Source: Frateuria_A sp051900425 (GTDB lineage: Bacteria > Pseudomonadota > Gammaproteobacteria > Xanthomonadales > Rhodanobacteraceae). Taken from it: a stretch of DNA of 64,000 nucleotides. Under the pieces are notes generated by a model. That model did no database searches and was not told where the DNA came from. It saw nothing but the letters and a program-made list of their open reading frames with translations. The stretch is taken from the NCBI RefSeq assembly GCF_051900425.1, contig NZ_JBHZGK010000013.1:5326-69325 (forward strand), given 5' to 3'. This document shows positions 20,967 through 28,880 of this stretch, piece by piece. Position numbers and translations under genes: made by a program. Every line of letters begins with the position of its first letter. The first letter of the stretch is position 1.

Positions 20967-21590
20967 CTAGGTGCCTTCGTCGTTACCGACGACGCCCTCG
21001 ATCCGCCGGTCGGGCACCAGCCACATCACGGCCACCGCCGTATACAGCGCCTGCGCGATCCAGGCTGCCCAGAGGGTGGAAACGATGCCCAGCGCATACA
21101 GCACCGGGGAAAGCTTGCCCTTCCAGTCGCTGCCGATCGCACGCAGCAGCACCGAACCGGCGCCCTGCACGCGGATGAGCGCCCGCTGCAGGAGCCAGTA
21201 CGCGATCGCCGCCATCAGCAGCACCACGCCGTAGGCGGCCGTGGGCGCGGCGGCGAAGTGGTTCTCGCCCATCCAGGCGGTGGCGAAGGGAAGCAGCGAC
21301 AGCCAGAACAGCAGGTGCAGGTTCGCCCACAGCGCGCCGCCGGACACGCGCCCGGAGACCGCCAGCATGTGGTGATGGTTGTTCCAGTAGATGCCCACGT
21401 ACACGAAGCTCAGCACATAGCTCAGCAGCACCGGCAGCAGCGGCGCCAGCGCCGCGGGCGAGCTGCCGTGCGGCACCTTCAGCTCCAGCACCATGATCGT
21501 GATGATGATCGCGATCACGCCATCGCTGAAGGCTTCCAGGCGGCCCTTGCCCATGCCGGGCCGGCGACCCGGGTGTCTGCTGGCGTCCAT
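20967..21590 (-). CDS. TMEM175-family (DUF1211) potassium channel protein
   Basis: A 207-residue integral membrane protein of the bacterial TMEM175 family, which forms potassium-selective leak channels. The hallmark RLEAFSDGVIAIIITIMVLEL lies at the first helix; the FSDG motif shapes the pore. Five or six hydrophobic helices follow. The ATG at 21590 has a GAGGGG ribosome binding site five bases upstream; an internal ATG at 21554 (MGKGRLEAFSDG) is the alternative. Single gene. Confidence 0.88.
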   Translation of the reverse strand: MDASRHPGRRPGMGKGRLEAFSDGVIAIIITIMVLELKVPHGSSPAALAPLLPVLLSYVLSFVYVGIYWNNHHHMLAVSGRVSGGALWANLHLLFWLSLLPFATAWMGENHFAAAPTAAYGVVLLMAAIAYWLLQRALIRVQGAGSVLLRAIGSDWKGKLSPVLYALGIVSTLWAAWIAQALYTAVAVMWLVPDRRIEGVVGNDEGT

Positions 21591-21774
21591 CCGATCCCCT
21601 CGCCTCTGGCCGGCCGCCACGAGCGGCGCCGGATGCTGGCGGACTCTATCAAGAAGGACCTAGCGGCATGGTGCGCATCTGACGCGACCCTCACGGCCCT
21701 TTCAGCCCCCCACGCGGGACGCTCGTTCGCCCACGTCGGCCCGTCGGCGTCCATCACTGCGAGGAGGCGCCGCC

Positions 21775-22197
21775 ATGTCGCTCATCGATCTTGTCATGCA
21801 ACACGTCGGCACCCCGGCGCTGGAGAAAATCGCCGCGCGCCTCGACCTTTCGCCGGCGATGGTGGAACGTGCTGCGCAGGCGCTGCTGCCGGCCCTGGCT
21901 GGCGGGCTGATGAAGCATGCGCAGGCCGGCTCCCTGCCTGCCGCGCCGCCGGCCGGGACACCACCCGGCAGCGACGAGGCACAGGCACACGGCAATGACG
22001 TGCTGGGCGCGGTCCTCGGTTCCAGGGAGGCGAGCCGGTCGCTGGCGCAGGAAGCCAGCACGCAGACCGGCATCAATGTCGACACGCTCAAGAAGCTGCT
22101 TCCCCAGTTCGCCAGTCTTGCCGCGAAGGCCACCTCGAACGCGCATGCGCAGGGAGGCATCGGTGGCCTCGCTTCCCGGCTCGGCGGCCTGCTCTGA
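21775..22197 (+). CDS. DUF937 family protein
   Basis: A 140-residue soluble, alanine-rich protein of the DUF937 type. An N-terminal helical region (SLIDLVMQHVGTPALEKIAARLDLSP...) and a C-terminal repeat-like end (TGINVDTLKKLLPQFASLAAKA...GGLASRLGGLL) are typical. Function is unknown; family members often sit with stress and envelope genes. It starts after a GAGGAGG site (21759-21766 region) and is followed 24 bases later by the DUF3597 gene, with which it probably forms an operon. Confidence 0.85.
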   Translation: MSLIDLVMQHVGTPALEKIAARLDLSPAMVERAAQALLPALAGGLMKHAQAGSLPAAPPAGTPPGSDEAQAHGNDVLGAVLGSREASRSLAQEASTQTGINVDTLKKLLPQFASLAAKATSNAHAQGGIGGLASRLGGLL

Positions 22198-22221
22198 CCC
22201 CACCCGACTGAAGGAGATCCC

Positions 22222-22641
22222 GTGAGCATCTTCGGCACCATCCTCAACAAGATCTTCCACCACGCCTCGGCGCCGGCCCCCGCTCCCGCGCCGACAGCCG
22301 CGCCGACGACAGGCCACGCAGCGGCGCCAGCGCCAGCCCCCACTCCCACTCCCTCGCCTACCCCGGCGTCCACGCCCCAGCAGCCGGTGGACGTGGAAGC
22401 CGTGCTGACGAAGATGGCGGCGTCCAAGGGCAACGCGGGCAACTGGCGGCAATCCATTGTCGACCTGCTCAAGCTGCTGGACATGGACTCCAGCCTTGCC
22501 GCGCGCAAGGAACTGGCCAACGAGCTCAACGTACACGTGGGCGCCGACGGCAGTGCGGAGGAGAACATCGCCCTCCACAAGGCCGTGATGAAGAAGCTCG
22601 CCGAAAACGGCGGCAAGGTGCCGGACAGCCTCAAGCACTGA
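22222..22641 (+). CDS. DUF3597 family protein
   Basis: A 139-residue protein with GTG start behind AAGGAGA. Residues 1-13 (MSIFGTILNKIFH) form the conserved amphipathic start. A low-complexity Ala/Pro/Thr linker spans about 16-53. The C-terminal DUF3597 domain (VDVEAVLTKMAASKGNAGNW...LANELNVHVGADGSAEENIALHKAVMKKLAENGG) resembles LysM-adjacent domains in other bacteria. Function unknown; probably linked to the preceding DUF937 gene. Confidence 0.87.
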   Translation: MSIFGTILNKIFHHASAPAPAPAPTAAPTTGHAAAPAPAPTPTPSPTPASTPQQPVDVEAVLTKMAASKGNAGNWRQSIVDLLKLLDMDSSLAARKELANELNVHVGADGSAEENIALHKAVMKKLAENGGKVPDSLKH

Positions 22642-23105
22642 CCGCCCCGCCGAAGCGGTTCGCCGTGCGGGCCGCTTCGTGCGCATCAAGGACCGACGCT
22701 TACGCCCGCTTCAGTTTCCCGTTGGGCCCGATGGCCGGCGCGGCGGGTGGCATGCCACGCCACCGCTGCGCGGAACCTCGCCACCACGCGACCTCCGGTC
22801 ATACCAGCCAGGCGCCTGTCTGCCTGTCCTGCGCCTGCTCCGTCCCTGCGTCTGCTTGCGCCCCCCCGTGACGCGGGATGAAGCGCATTTAGACGGGCCT
22901 GTCATCGCGACTGCTTCATCCTGTTCGAGTCATGCAAATGACGGGATAGACGGCCAAACAGGTGACGGCACCAGCCTCGCCACCGGCCACAGGCGGCGGA
23001 GGCCGCCTCAGACCAACCCATGGACACCACCGACACCCGTTGCGCGGCAGGGACGCAGGGAGGTTCCGCGCTCGGGCGCCGCCGGTCCATACCGAGGAGG
23101 CGCAG
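22642..23105. other. Regulatory-looking intergenic region before the membrane-stress operon
   Basis: No gene is supported. A hairpin CGAAGCGG/CCGCTTCG follows the DUF3597 stop (about 22653-22681). Two inverted repeats lie at 22876-22921 (GGATGAAGC ... GCTTCATCC, 28-base gap) and 22929-22942 (GTCAT-GCAA-ATGAC), in a locally AT-richer patch. The promoter of the following three-gene operon is probably here, but no standard boxes are clear. Confidence 0.5.
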
Positions 23106-23810
23106 ATGAACACACCCCAGGACAGCAACCGCCCGTCTGCCCGCGGGCAGGCCACGGGCCCTGGCGTCGGCGATGGCGCCGAAGACATGGCCGAGAAAGT
23201 ACGCACCGAGGGCCAGGAGCAGGTGCAGCACTACCGCAACGCCGCCGCCGACAAGGTCGACACGCTGGCCGACAGCGTCAGGGCGGCCGCGGCGCAGATG
23301 CGCGACGACGACGTCGCCCATCTGTCGCAGCACGTCTCGGACATGGCCGGCAGTCTCGGCCGCATGGCTGACGGACTGCGTGAGAAGAGCGCCGACGAGA
23401 TCCTGCACGACGTCCGCCGGATCGCACGCGAGAACCCCACGCTGTTCATCGCCGGCAGCATCGCGATCGGCTTCGGGCTGACCCGCTTCGCGCGCGCCTC
23501 GGCCAGCAGCGCCACGGACCGCGAGCGGCGTTCTTTCCCGGCCACCAGCGAACGCACGGGCACCACCCGCTGGACCGATGCCGACGCGGCCGTCCCCGGC
23601 ACCACCGCGCGCCCGGCGACCGGCAACGACACGATCGACACCACCGCGCCGGGCGGCCTGACCGGCGCCATCCCCGCGGTGCCCGGTCCGTCCGCTACCA
23701 CGGCTGACGCCATCTCGGCCCGTGCCGGCGGGGCCGCAAGCGACGACATCGACGGCGGGCAAGACAGCCTGTCATCCACCGACACATTGCGCGGGAGGAA
23801 CCAGCCATGA
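23106..23810 (+). CDS. Hydrophilic helical membrane-associated protein, YqjD-like context
   Basis: A 234-residue protein, first of a three-gene operon. Residues 25-110 are helical with heptad-like spacing (AEKVRTEGQEQVQHYRNAAADKV...). A short hydrophobic stretch NPTLFIAGSIAIGFGLTRF (about 119-137) gives one membrane anchor. The C-terminal 100 residues are low-complexity, rich in Ala, Thr, Asp and Gly, likely disordered. The layout recalls ElaB/YqjD ribosome-associated membrane proteins, but I do not claim orthology. The stop overlaps the next gene by 4 bases. Confidence 0.75.
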   Translation: MNTPQDSNRPSARGQATGPGVGDGAEDMAEKVRTEGQEQVQHYRNAAADKVDTLADSVRAAAAQMRDDDVAHLSQHVSDMAGSLGRMADGLREKSADEILHDVRRIARENPTLFIAGSIAIGFGLTRFARASASSATDRERRSFPATSERTGTTRWTDADAAVPGTTARPATGNDTIDTTAPGGLTGAIPAVPGPSATTADAISARAGGAASDDIDGGQDSLSSTDTLRGRNQP

Positions 23811-24256
23811 GCACGTCTTTCGAACAACCGCAAAACTTCGAGAACCGGCCGGCGCTGCGCGCGGTCCCCTCGCGCGAGGACGACAACTCGATCGGCGGCC
23901 TGCTCAAGCAGCTCGCGCGCGAGATCCCGGCGCTGTTTACCAAGGAACTGGCGCTGGCCAAGGCCGAGATGCGCGAGAACCTGCGCGCGACCAAGGCGGG
24001 CGTGGCGGCGGTGGCGACCGGCGGCGCCGTGATGCTGGCCGGACTGGTCATCCTGCTGATGGCCGGCGTGTACGGACTGAGCACCGTGCTGGCGCCGTGG
24101 CTGTCCGCACTGATCGTCGGCGCGGCGGCCCTCGTCGTGGGCTGGGTCATGGTCACGGCCGGCAAGAAGCAGTTCGAGCCCGGCGCGCTCAAGCCCGATC
24201 ACACCATCCACTCGTTGCAGAAGGATGCCGATGCCATCCGTGGGAGGACGCCATGA
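23807..24256 (+). CDS. Phage-holin-superfamily membrane protein (YqjE-like)
   Basis: A 149-residue inner-membrane protein of the Phage_holin_3_6 (formerly DUF1469) type, which despite the name is a common housekeeping membrane protein. An amphipathic helix (GGLLKQLAREIPALFTKELALAKAEMRENL) leads to two transmembrane segments at about 66-89 and 95-116. It is the middle gene of a coupled operon, with ATGA overlaps on both sides. In E. coli, YqjE lies between YqjD and YqjK in a stress-induced cluster, and this arrangement is analogous. Confidence 0.87.
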   Translation: MSTSFEQPQNFENRPALRAVPSREDDNSIGGLLKQLAREIPALFTKELALAKAEMRENLRATKAGVAAVATGGAVMLAGLVILLMAGVYGLSTVLAPWLSALIVGAAALVVGWVMVTAGKKQFEPGALKPDHTIHSLQKDADAIRGRTP

Positions 24257-24972
24257 GCACCGCAGAACGGATCGACGCCGAATCGCACAAGGACCCAGCG
24301 CGCCTGGAGCGCGAGATCGACCAGCAGCGCGCGGACATCAACCACATCGTCGATGCGCTGGAGAACAAGCTCTCGCCCGGCCAGCTGTTCGACCGGATGG
24401 TGCACTTCGGCAAGGGCACCGGCAGCGAGTTCGCGCAGAACATCGGCAATGCGGTGAAGGCCAATCCGGTGCCCGCGCTGCTGACCACCGTCGGGCTGGT
24501 GTGGCTGTATGCCAGCCGCAACGAGCCGGCACCGCTGCGCAGCCCCTATGCGGGCACCGGCACCGACGACGGGACCGGCATCATGGACCGCGCGCGGGAG
24601 ATGGGCAGCGACGTGTCCGACACGGTGTCTAGCACGTGGAACCAGGCCAGGTCGCGCGTGGCCGACACCACCGCGCGGATGGCCGACACGGCCCATGGCG
24701 CGCGCGACACGCTGATGCACCAGAAGGACCGCGCCGTGCAGGGCTACAACACCCTGCTGCACGAAAACCCGCTGGCGCTCGGTGCCATCGGCGTCGCCAT
24801 CGGCGCGCTGCTCGGTGCGGCGCTGCCCACCACCGAGCCGGAGAACCGGCTGATGGGCGAGGCCAGCGATCATCTTGCCGACAAGGCGAAGGAAGCCGTG
24901 CAGACCGGCGCCGACAAGGCGCGCGACGTCATGCACGACATGGGCGAACCGAAGGACAACGTGCGGCACTGA
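24253..24972 (+). CDS. DUF3618 domain protein
   Basis: A 239-residue protein. The N-terminal DUF3618 domain (ARLEREIDQQRADINHIVDALENKLSPGQ, about residues 16-45) is followed by a hydrophobic segment NPVPALLTTVGLVWLYA. A helical middle with many Ala, Asp, Thr and Met follows, then a second hydrophobic segment NPLALGAIGVAIGALLGAALP typical of DUF883-like anchors. It therefore has two membrane contacts with helical loops between. It closes the three-gene operon and presumably acts with the two upstream proteins at the inner membrane during stress (inference). Confidence 0.86.
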   Translation: MSTAERIDAESHKDPARLEREIDQQRADINHIVDALENKLSPGQLFDRMVHFGKGTGSEFAQNIGNAVKANPVPALLTTVGLVWLYASRNEPAPLRSPYAGTGTDDGTGIMDRAREMGSDVSDTVSSTWNQARSRVADTTARMADTAHGARDTLMHQKDRAVQGYNTLLHENPLALGAIGVAIGALLGAALPTTEPENRLMGEASDHLADKAKEAVQTGADKARDVMHDMGEPKDNVRH

Positions 24973-25105
24973 GCGTGACGGGCGGAGCCGCTGCACCCGG
25001 CTCCGCCCGGGCCCTCACCCGCCTGTCGGTTCGCCCTCTCGCAGGGAAAGGCACTGGTGCCCGGGACCTGAGGCAGGTACTCGCCTTTCGCCCTGCGCGG
25101 CGTGC

Positions 25106-26266
25106 TCAGCGCGAACGAGGTCGAGCCGAAGCGCCGCGCGCATGGTCCTTCCCCGACGGCGCCTCCTGCAGCCCCCGCCAGATCGCGTCGACCAGTTGCC
25201 CGTCCGGATCGTGCTTCTGCTCCCAGTACATCAACCCGCCAAGCCCATGGGACTTGACGTATGCGGTCTTCGCGGCGATCGACTGCGGATCGTCATACGT
25301 GATGAACACATGCCGGCTCCGGTTCCACAGCCAGGGCGCCATGGCCTGTGCGTCCCAGTGGCGCGCGAAACCGTCCTGGCCGATGTATGACCGCGCCAGT
25401 TCCGGCCAGGGGTGTTCGCCCTGGTAATGGCCATAGGGCTGGTACAGCCCTTCGTGGTCGCCACCCACGTCGGCGAACTCGCGTCCGTAGAAGGCGACGC
25501 CGGGCAGCAGTTTGCGGGGCGGCACGCCGGCAGCGAGGAACTGGCGCACCGCACCGTCGGCCGTGCGTGCGCCAGCCGGCGCCAGGCGCGAGCGGTACAG
25601 CCCCGCGTGGTGCCCGGTCGTCGGCGTCATCCGGTTGACGAAGTCGTAGGTCATCAGGTTGAACCAATCGACCAGGGGCGCGACCGCGGCGATGTCGATG
25701 CCGTCGACAAACGGCCCGTCCGCGACCGCGATGCTGAGGGCGTAATGCCGCCCCTTGCCCGCCTGCCGGTCGAGCGCCTGGCGCAGCGCTTTCAGCAACA
25801 GGGTGAAGTGGGCGCGGTCGTCGGGACGGGACGCGATGCCCGAGTCCCCATGGCCGGGGTATTCCCAGTCCACGTCCAGCCCGTCGGCTCCCTGCGCAGC
25901 AACCAGGGCCGCCGCGCTCCGGGCGAACGCCTGCCGGCCTTCAGCCGTCGCGGCCGCCTCGGAGAAGCCGCCTGCGCCCCAACCGCCTACGGCGATGGTC
26001 ACCTTGAGCGAAGGCTTGATGCGCTTGAGCGCAAGCAACCGGCGCAGGCGCTCGGCCGCGTCGCCATCGAGCACCACGCGTCCTTGTTCGACGTGGGCGA
26101 AGGCGAAGATCAGCGTATCGATGCGCTCGAGCGTGCGCGCCTGCGTGGCGTTCCAGTCGGTGGCATAGCCGACCACGCGGTAGCGGGCTGCCTGTGCCGC
26201 GCCGGCGAGCATGGCCAGCGCGCAGGTCAAAACGATGAGGGCGAACCCCGATAAGCGCAGGCGCAT
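25106..26266 (-). CDS. Secreted glycoside hydrolase family 18 protein
   Basis: A 386-residue chitinase-like enzyme with a signal peptide ending near AGAAQA (residue 26). The GH18 catalytic signature DGLDVDWEYP is complete: Asp128, Asp131, Asp133 and acid Glu135. Other family signs are the beta-3 strand KVTIAVGGWG and the beta-6 MTYDF with the product-binding Tyr, plus the C-terminal GGLMYWEQ. There is no carbohydrate-binding module. It should act on beta-1,4-GlcNAc polymers such as chitin or peptidoglycan-derived glycans. ATG at 26266 was chosen because it opens the signal peptide; the frame extends 38 residues further upstream. Confidence 0.92.
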   Translation of the reverse strand: MRLRLSGFALIVLTCALAMLAGAAQAARYRVVGYATDWNATQARTLERIDTLIFAFAHVEQGRVVLDGDAAERLRRLLALKRIKPSLKVTIAVGGWGAGGFSEAAATAEGRQAFARSAAALVAAQGADGLDVDWEYPGHGDSGIASRPDDRAHFTLLLKALRQALDRQAGKGRHYALSIAVADGPFVDGIDIAAVAPLVDWFNLMTYDFVNRMTPTTGHHAGLYRSRLAPAGARTADGAVRQFLAAGVPPRKLLPGVAFYGREFADVGGDHEGLYQPYGHYQGEHPWPELARSYIGQDGFARHWDAQAMAPWLWNRSRHVFITYDDPQSIAAKTAYVKSHGLGGLMYWEQKHDPDGQLVDAIWRGLQEAPSGKDHARGASARPRSR

Positions 26267-26328
26267 GGGTACCGATCTCCGGGGGGACGTGGAAGTTCCT
26301 GACGAGTTCGTGAGCCGACGTGAAAGAT

Positions 26329-26781
26329 CTAGCTGGAATGGTCCAGGATGATCTTCCAGCCCGCGGCCGTCTTCTGCCACAGGAGCGAATAGACGCCGTC
26401 GTCCTGCGCCACCTCGCCATGTTCGTTGCGGTCGAGATGGAAGCGCCCGGTGACCACGGCGTAACGCACCTCGCCCTGTGCACAGGGCAGCAGCCGCACG
26501 TCCACATCCGAGAAGGTCAACCGGCCCATCTGGGCCTCGTTCGCGTAGTGCTTGCGGTAGCTCGCCAGGATCGCCTGGTAACCCTTGCGCACCGTGCTGC
26601 CCACGAACGTGGTGTCGGGCGCGTCCTTGTAGCCATGCATGAACGTGTCCACGTCACCGTGGTTCCACGCGGCCTGCTGGTCGGCCAGCACCTGGCGAAT
26701 GGCCGCGGCATCGTCGGTGGCGGCCATCGCGGGTGAGGTGACGACCAACGAGAGGAGGACTACCCAGCGTGACAGTTTCAT
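26329..26781 (-). CDS. Secreted SnoaL/NTF2-like protein
   Basis: A 150-residue protein with a signal peptide (MKLSRWVVLLSLVVTSPAMA). The mature part fits the NTF2-like, DUF4440/SgcJ-type fold: a leading helix AAIRQVLADQQAAWNHGDVDTFMHGY, strands with VRYAVVTGRFHL, and a final LLWQKTAAGWKIILDHSS, the classic end of this group. Many such proteins have no known activity. It lies 63 bases upstream of the GH18 start on the same strand and may share its transcript. Confidence 0.85.
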   Translation of the reverse strand: MKLSRWVVLLSLVVTSPAMAATDDAAAIRQVLADQQAAWNHGDVDTFMHGYKDAPDTTFVGSTVRKGYQAILASYRKHYANEAQMGRLTFSDVDVRLLPCAQGEVRYAVVTGRFHLDRNEHGEVAQDDGVYSLLWQKTAAGWKIILDHSS

Positions 26782-26814
26782 CGCGTGCTCCGTGGTGGCG
26801 AAGATCCTCGCAGC

Positions 26815-27675
26815 TTAATCGTTGCGGGGCCCCGCGGCCTGGAAGACCGCCACCCGGTCCGCCCTCAGCGGTTCGTCCGTGCACAGCCAGGTTTCACCCG
26901 CGACGAGGCGTGTGCAGGGGCCGAAGGTACACACCTTGATCGGGCGTCGCGTGCCTTCGTCACGCAGCGCATCCAGCACCGTGCGAAGCACCGATCCCAC
27001 GAACGGGGTATAGAGGAAGAACACCGTGCCGCCGGACAGGTCCGCATCGCGCGCGTCCTGCCCGCGGAACTCGACGTCGTGAAGCCCCAGCGCACGCGCT
27101 GTGCGCCGCGCCACCTGGACATGCGACGGCTGCCACTCCACGCCTACGGCACGGGCACCGGTGCAGATCGAGGCCAGCATCGGCACGTGCCCTAGCCCCG
27201 AACCCAGGTCGACCAGGACGTCGCGCGGACCGAGGCGGCTGCGCGCGAGCATGTCCAGCGCGTGGCGCGCGGGCGTCGGCTGGTAGAACACCATCTCCGG
27301 TTCCAGCGGGCGCGATGCGGCGCCCGGGTCCGCCAACCGCAGGATGCCCGCCAGCAGTTCGTCGAGTGCGTCGTAGTGCTCGCCCTCGATCGGGCCCCGG
27401 CTTTCCTGTTGCCAGCGCCGGAAGAGCGCGGGGCCATGCCCGCCGCGAATGGCCGCACGCAGGCGCCGGCCGAGCGTGGCATCGGCCCGCTCCAGTCGTG
27501 CGCGCAGCGCCTGCGCGCGGTCGGCGACGCCACCTGCGTCAGCCCACGAGAGAACGGGCGAGAGGCTGTCGAGCCAGTCCAGGGCTTCGGCGCGCGAGCG
27601 CCAGCGATCCGCGGCCTCGAGCGTGCCATCGCGGGCCAGGGCATCGAGCCTGTCATGGAGGCGGTTGGCAATCAT
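26815..27675 (-). CDS. Class I SAM-dependent methyltransferase, DOT1-like core
   Basis: A 286-residue protein. The first 115 residues are helical and charged; then comes EMVFYQPTPARHALDML and the SAM-binding motif VLVDLGSGLGHVPMLAS (about residues 153-169), with a second motif GVEWQPSHVQVARR. The spacing of a YxPT motif before motif I resembles DOT1-type or protein-lysine methyltransferases, but the substrate is unknown. It lies 33 bases from the NTF2-like gene; the three minus-strand genes from here to the GH18 gene may be one transcript. Confidence 0.8.
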   Translation of the reverse strand: MIANRLHDRLDALARDGTLEAADRWRSRAEALDWLDSLSPVLSWADAGGVADRAQALRARLERADATLGRRLRAAIRGGHGPALFRRWQQESRGPIEGEHYDALDELLAGILRLADPGAASRPLEPEMVFYQPTPARHALDMLARSRLGPRDVLVDLGSGLGHVPMLASICTGARAVGVEWQPSHVQVARRTARALGLHDVEFRGQDARDADLSGGTVFFLYTPFVGSVLRTVLDALRDEGTRRPIKVCTFGPCTRLVAGETWLCTDEPLRADRVAVFQAAGPRND

Positions 27676-27736
27676 GGCCCCAGCATGGCAGCGGACGCGA
27701 TGCGCCGCGAGGCCGGGCGCGCCCCGGAAACCCTGT

Positions 27737-28246
27737 CTAGCCGGCCAAGCGAAGAAGCACCACCCAGGCCTCGCCCGCCAGGTACAGGCCCAGCCCGAAC
27801 ACCAGATGGGTCACCAGGCTGCGCCGCCGGGCCACGCCGGGGCGCGGCGTGCGCGACGCGCCGATACCCGCACCGAGCGCCGGCTGCAGCACCAGGAAGG
27901 GCGCCAGCACGCTGACCAGCCCCACCGCCAGCGCGGGACCGGGCGTCGGTGCGTGCGCCCACTCGACGCCGGCCACCGCGAGCAGCATGGCGGCGATGCC
28001 GATCCCGATCGCGTAGTGCGCCGCCCAGCCGATCGCGCGCTCGCCCGCCACGCGCGGTGCAGCCTTGATCGCTTCATGGCGCAGGCGTCCGCGGACCAGA
28101 TGGCCGAGCCAGCGACCGACCATCGCATAGTCGAGCACCGGCACGCCGAAGAGGCGCTTCTGGCCCAGCCACCAGGCGTCCATGACGAGGGTGGCGCCGA
28201 TGCCGACGACGCCGGCGTGGAAAAGGAAGTGCGCAAGTTCAGCCAT
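27737..28246 (-). CDS. DUF2938 family membrane protein
   Basis: A 169-residue integral membrane protein with about four hydrophobic helices. The family marks GIGATLVMDAWWLGQKRLFGV and DYAMVGRWLGHL near the N-terminus are clear. Function is unknown. It is divergent from the MerR-type regulator at 28343 and the 96-base gap contains a promoter with the 19-base spacer used by MerR activators, so it is the likely target of that regulator. Confidence 0.87.
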   Translation of the reverse strand: MAELAHFLFHAGVVGIGATLVMDAWWLGQKRLFGVPVLDYAMVGRWLGHLVRGRLRHEAIKAAPRVAGERAIGWAAHYAIGIGIAAMLLAVAGVEWAHAPTPGPALAVGLVSVLAPFLVLQPALGAGIGASRTPRPGVARRRSLVTHLVFGLGLYLAGEAWVVLLRLAG

Positions 28247-28309
28247 GGCCGGGCCCCGGCAGGTGCTGTTGCGTCGTCATCTGGCTTGTCTCCCGATCGC
28301 GATTGGGAG

Positions 28310-28340
28310 AGCCTACGAACTCAAGTCCGCTTGAGGTCAA
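28310..28340 (-). promoter_or_regulatory. MerR-type 19-base-spacer promoter and operator
   Basis: On the minus strand TTGACC (28340-28335) and TAGGCT (28315-28310) are separated by exactly 19 bases. The dyad CTCAAG-N4-CTTGAG (28320-28335) sits inside that spacer and just touches the -35 box. This is the geometry that MerR-family activators act on by twisting the DNA. The dyad ends 7 bases before the regulator's own ATG and contains its TGAGG ribosome binding site. Confidence 0.75.
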
Positions 28341-28342
28341 GC

Positions 28343-28789
28343 ATGAAACTGCTCGATATCGCGGAGGTCGCCCGGCGCACCGGCCTGCCGCCTTCCACGT
28401 TGCGCTTCTACGAGGAGAAGGGGCTGATCGCCTCGGTCGGCCGGCACGGCCTGCGGCGCCTGTTCGGGCCCGACGTGCTGGAACGGCTGGCGCTGGTCAC
28501 GCTGGGGCGTAGCGCCGGCTTCGCGCTGGACGACCTGGCCGGACTCTTCGAATCCGGCGACAAGCCGCGCATCGACCGCCAGCAGCTCGCGGCACGGGCC
28601 GACGAGCTGGACCGGACCATCCGGCAGCTCGCCGCGGTGCGCGAGGGCCTTCGCCACGCGGCGACCTGCCCCGCACCGAGCCATCTCGAATGCCCCAGGT
28701 TCCAGCGCCTGTTGCGCGTCGCCACGGCCAACCAGGTGCGTCGCCCGTCCAAGGCGCCGCCCCGCCGCAAGGCGCCACCGCGTCAGTGA
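28343..28789 (+). CDS. MerR-family transcriptional regulator
   Basis: A 148-residue regulator. Residues 1-70 form the winged-helix domain (LLDIAEVARRTGLPPSTLRFYEEKGLIAS...), and a dimerisation helix follows (RQQLAARADELDRTIRQLAAVREGLRHA). The C-terminus has two cysteines nine residues apart (TCPAPSHLECPRF), which could bind a metal or sense redox state; the SoxR iron-sulfur pattern is not present. The tail is basic. Divergent from DUF2938 and likely to activate it. The in-frame extension upstream of 28343 crosses the promoter and is not coding. Confidence 0.9.
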   Translation: MKLLDIAEVARRTGLPPSTLRFYEEKGLIASVGRHGLRRLFGPDVLERLALVTLGRSAGFALDDLAGLFESGDKPRIDRQQLAARADELDRTIRQLAAVREGLRHAATCPAPSHLECPRFQRLLRVATANQVRRPSKAPPRRKAPPRQ

Positions 28790-28880
28790 CGCGCGCTTGA
28801 TCGGCCGGTAACACGCGCGGGCACAGGATGCCGCCGGGAAAACCGGGCTGGCCGAGCTGTCCACCTGCGGGAGGCCCCTC

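Noticed and set aside
18678..21998. 1106-codon plus-strand frame across the peptide transporter and neighbours
   Set aside because: Covers several genes on the minus strand with signal peptides and membrane helices; its own translation is His/Arg/Gln-rich and lacks any motif.
23807..24256. Prophage holin
   Set aside because: The holin-superfamily name is misleading; the neighbours are membrane-stress genes and there is no lysin, tail or capsid gene nearby.
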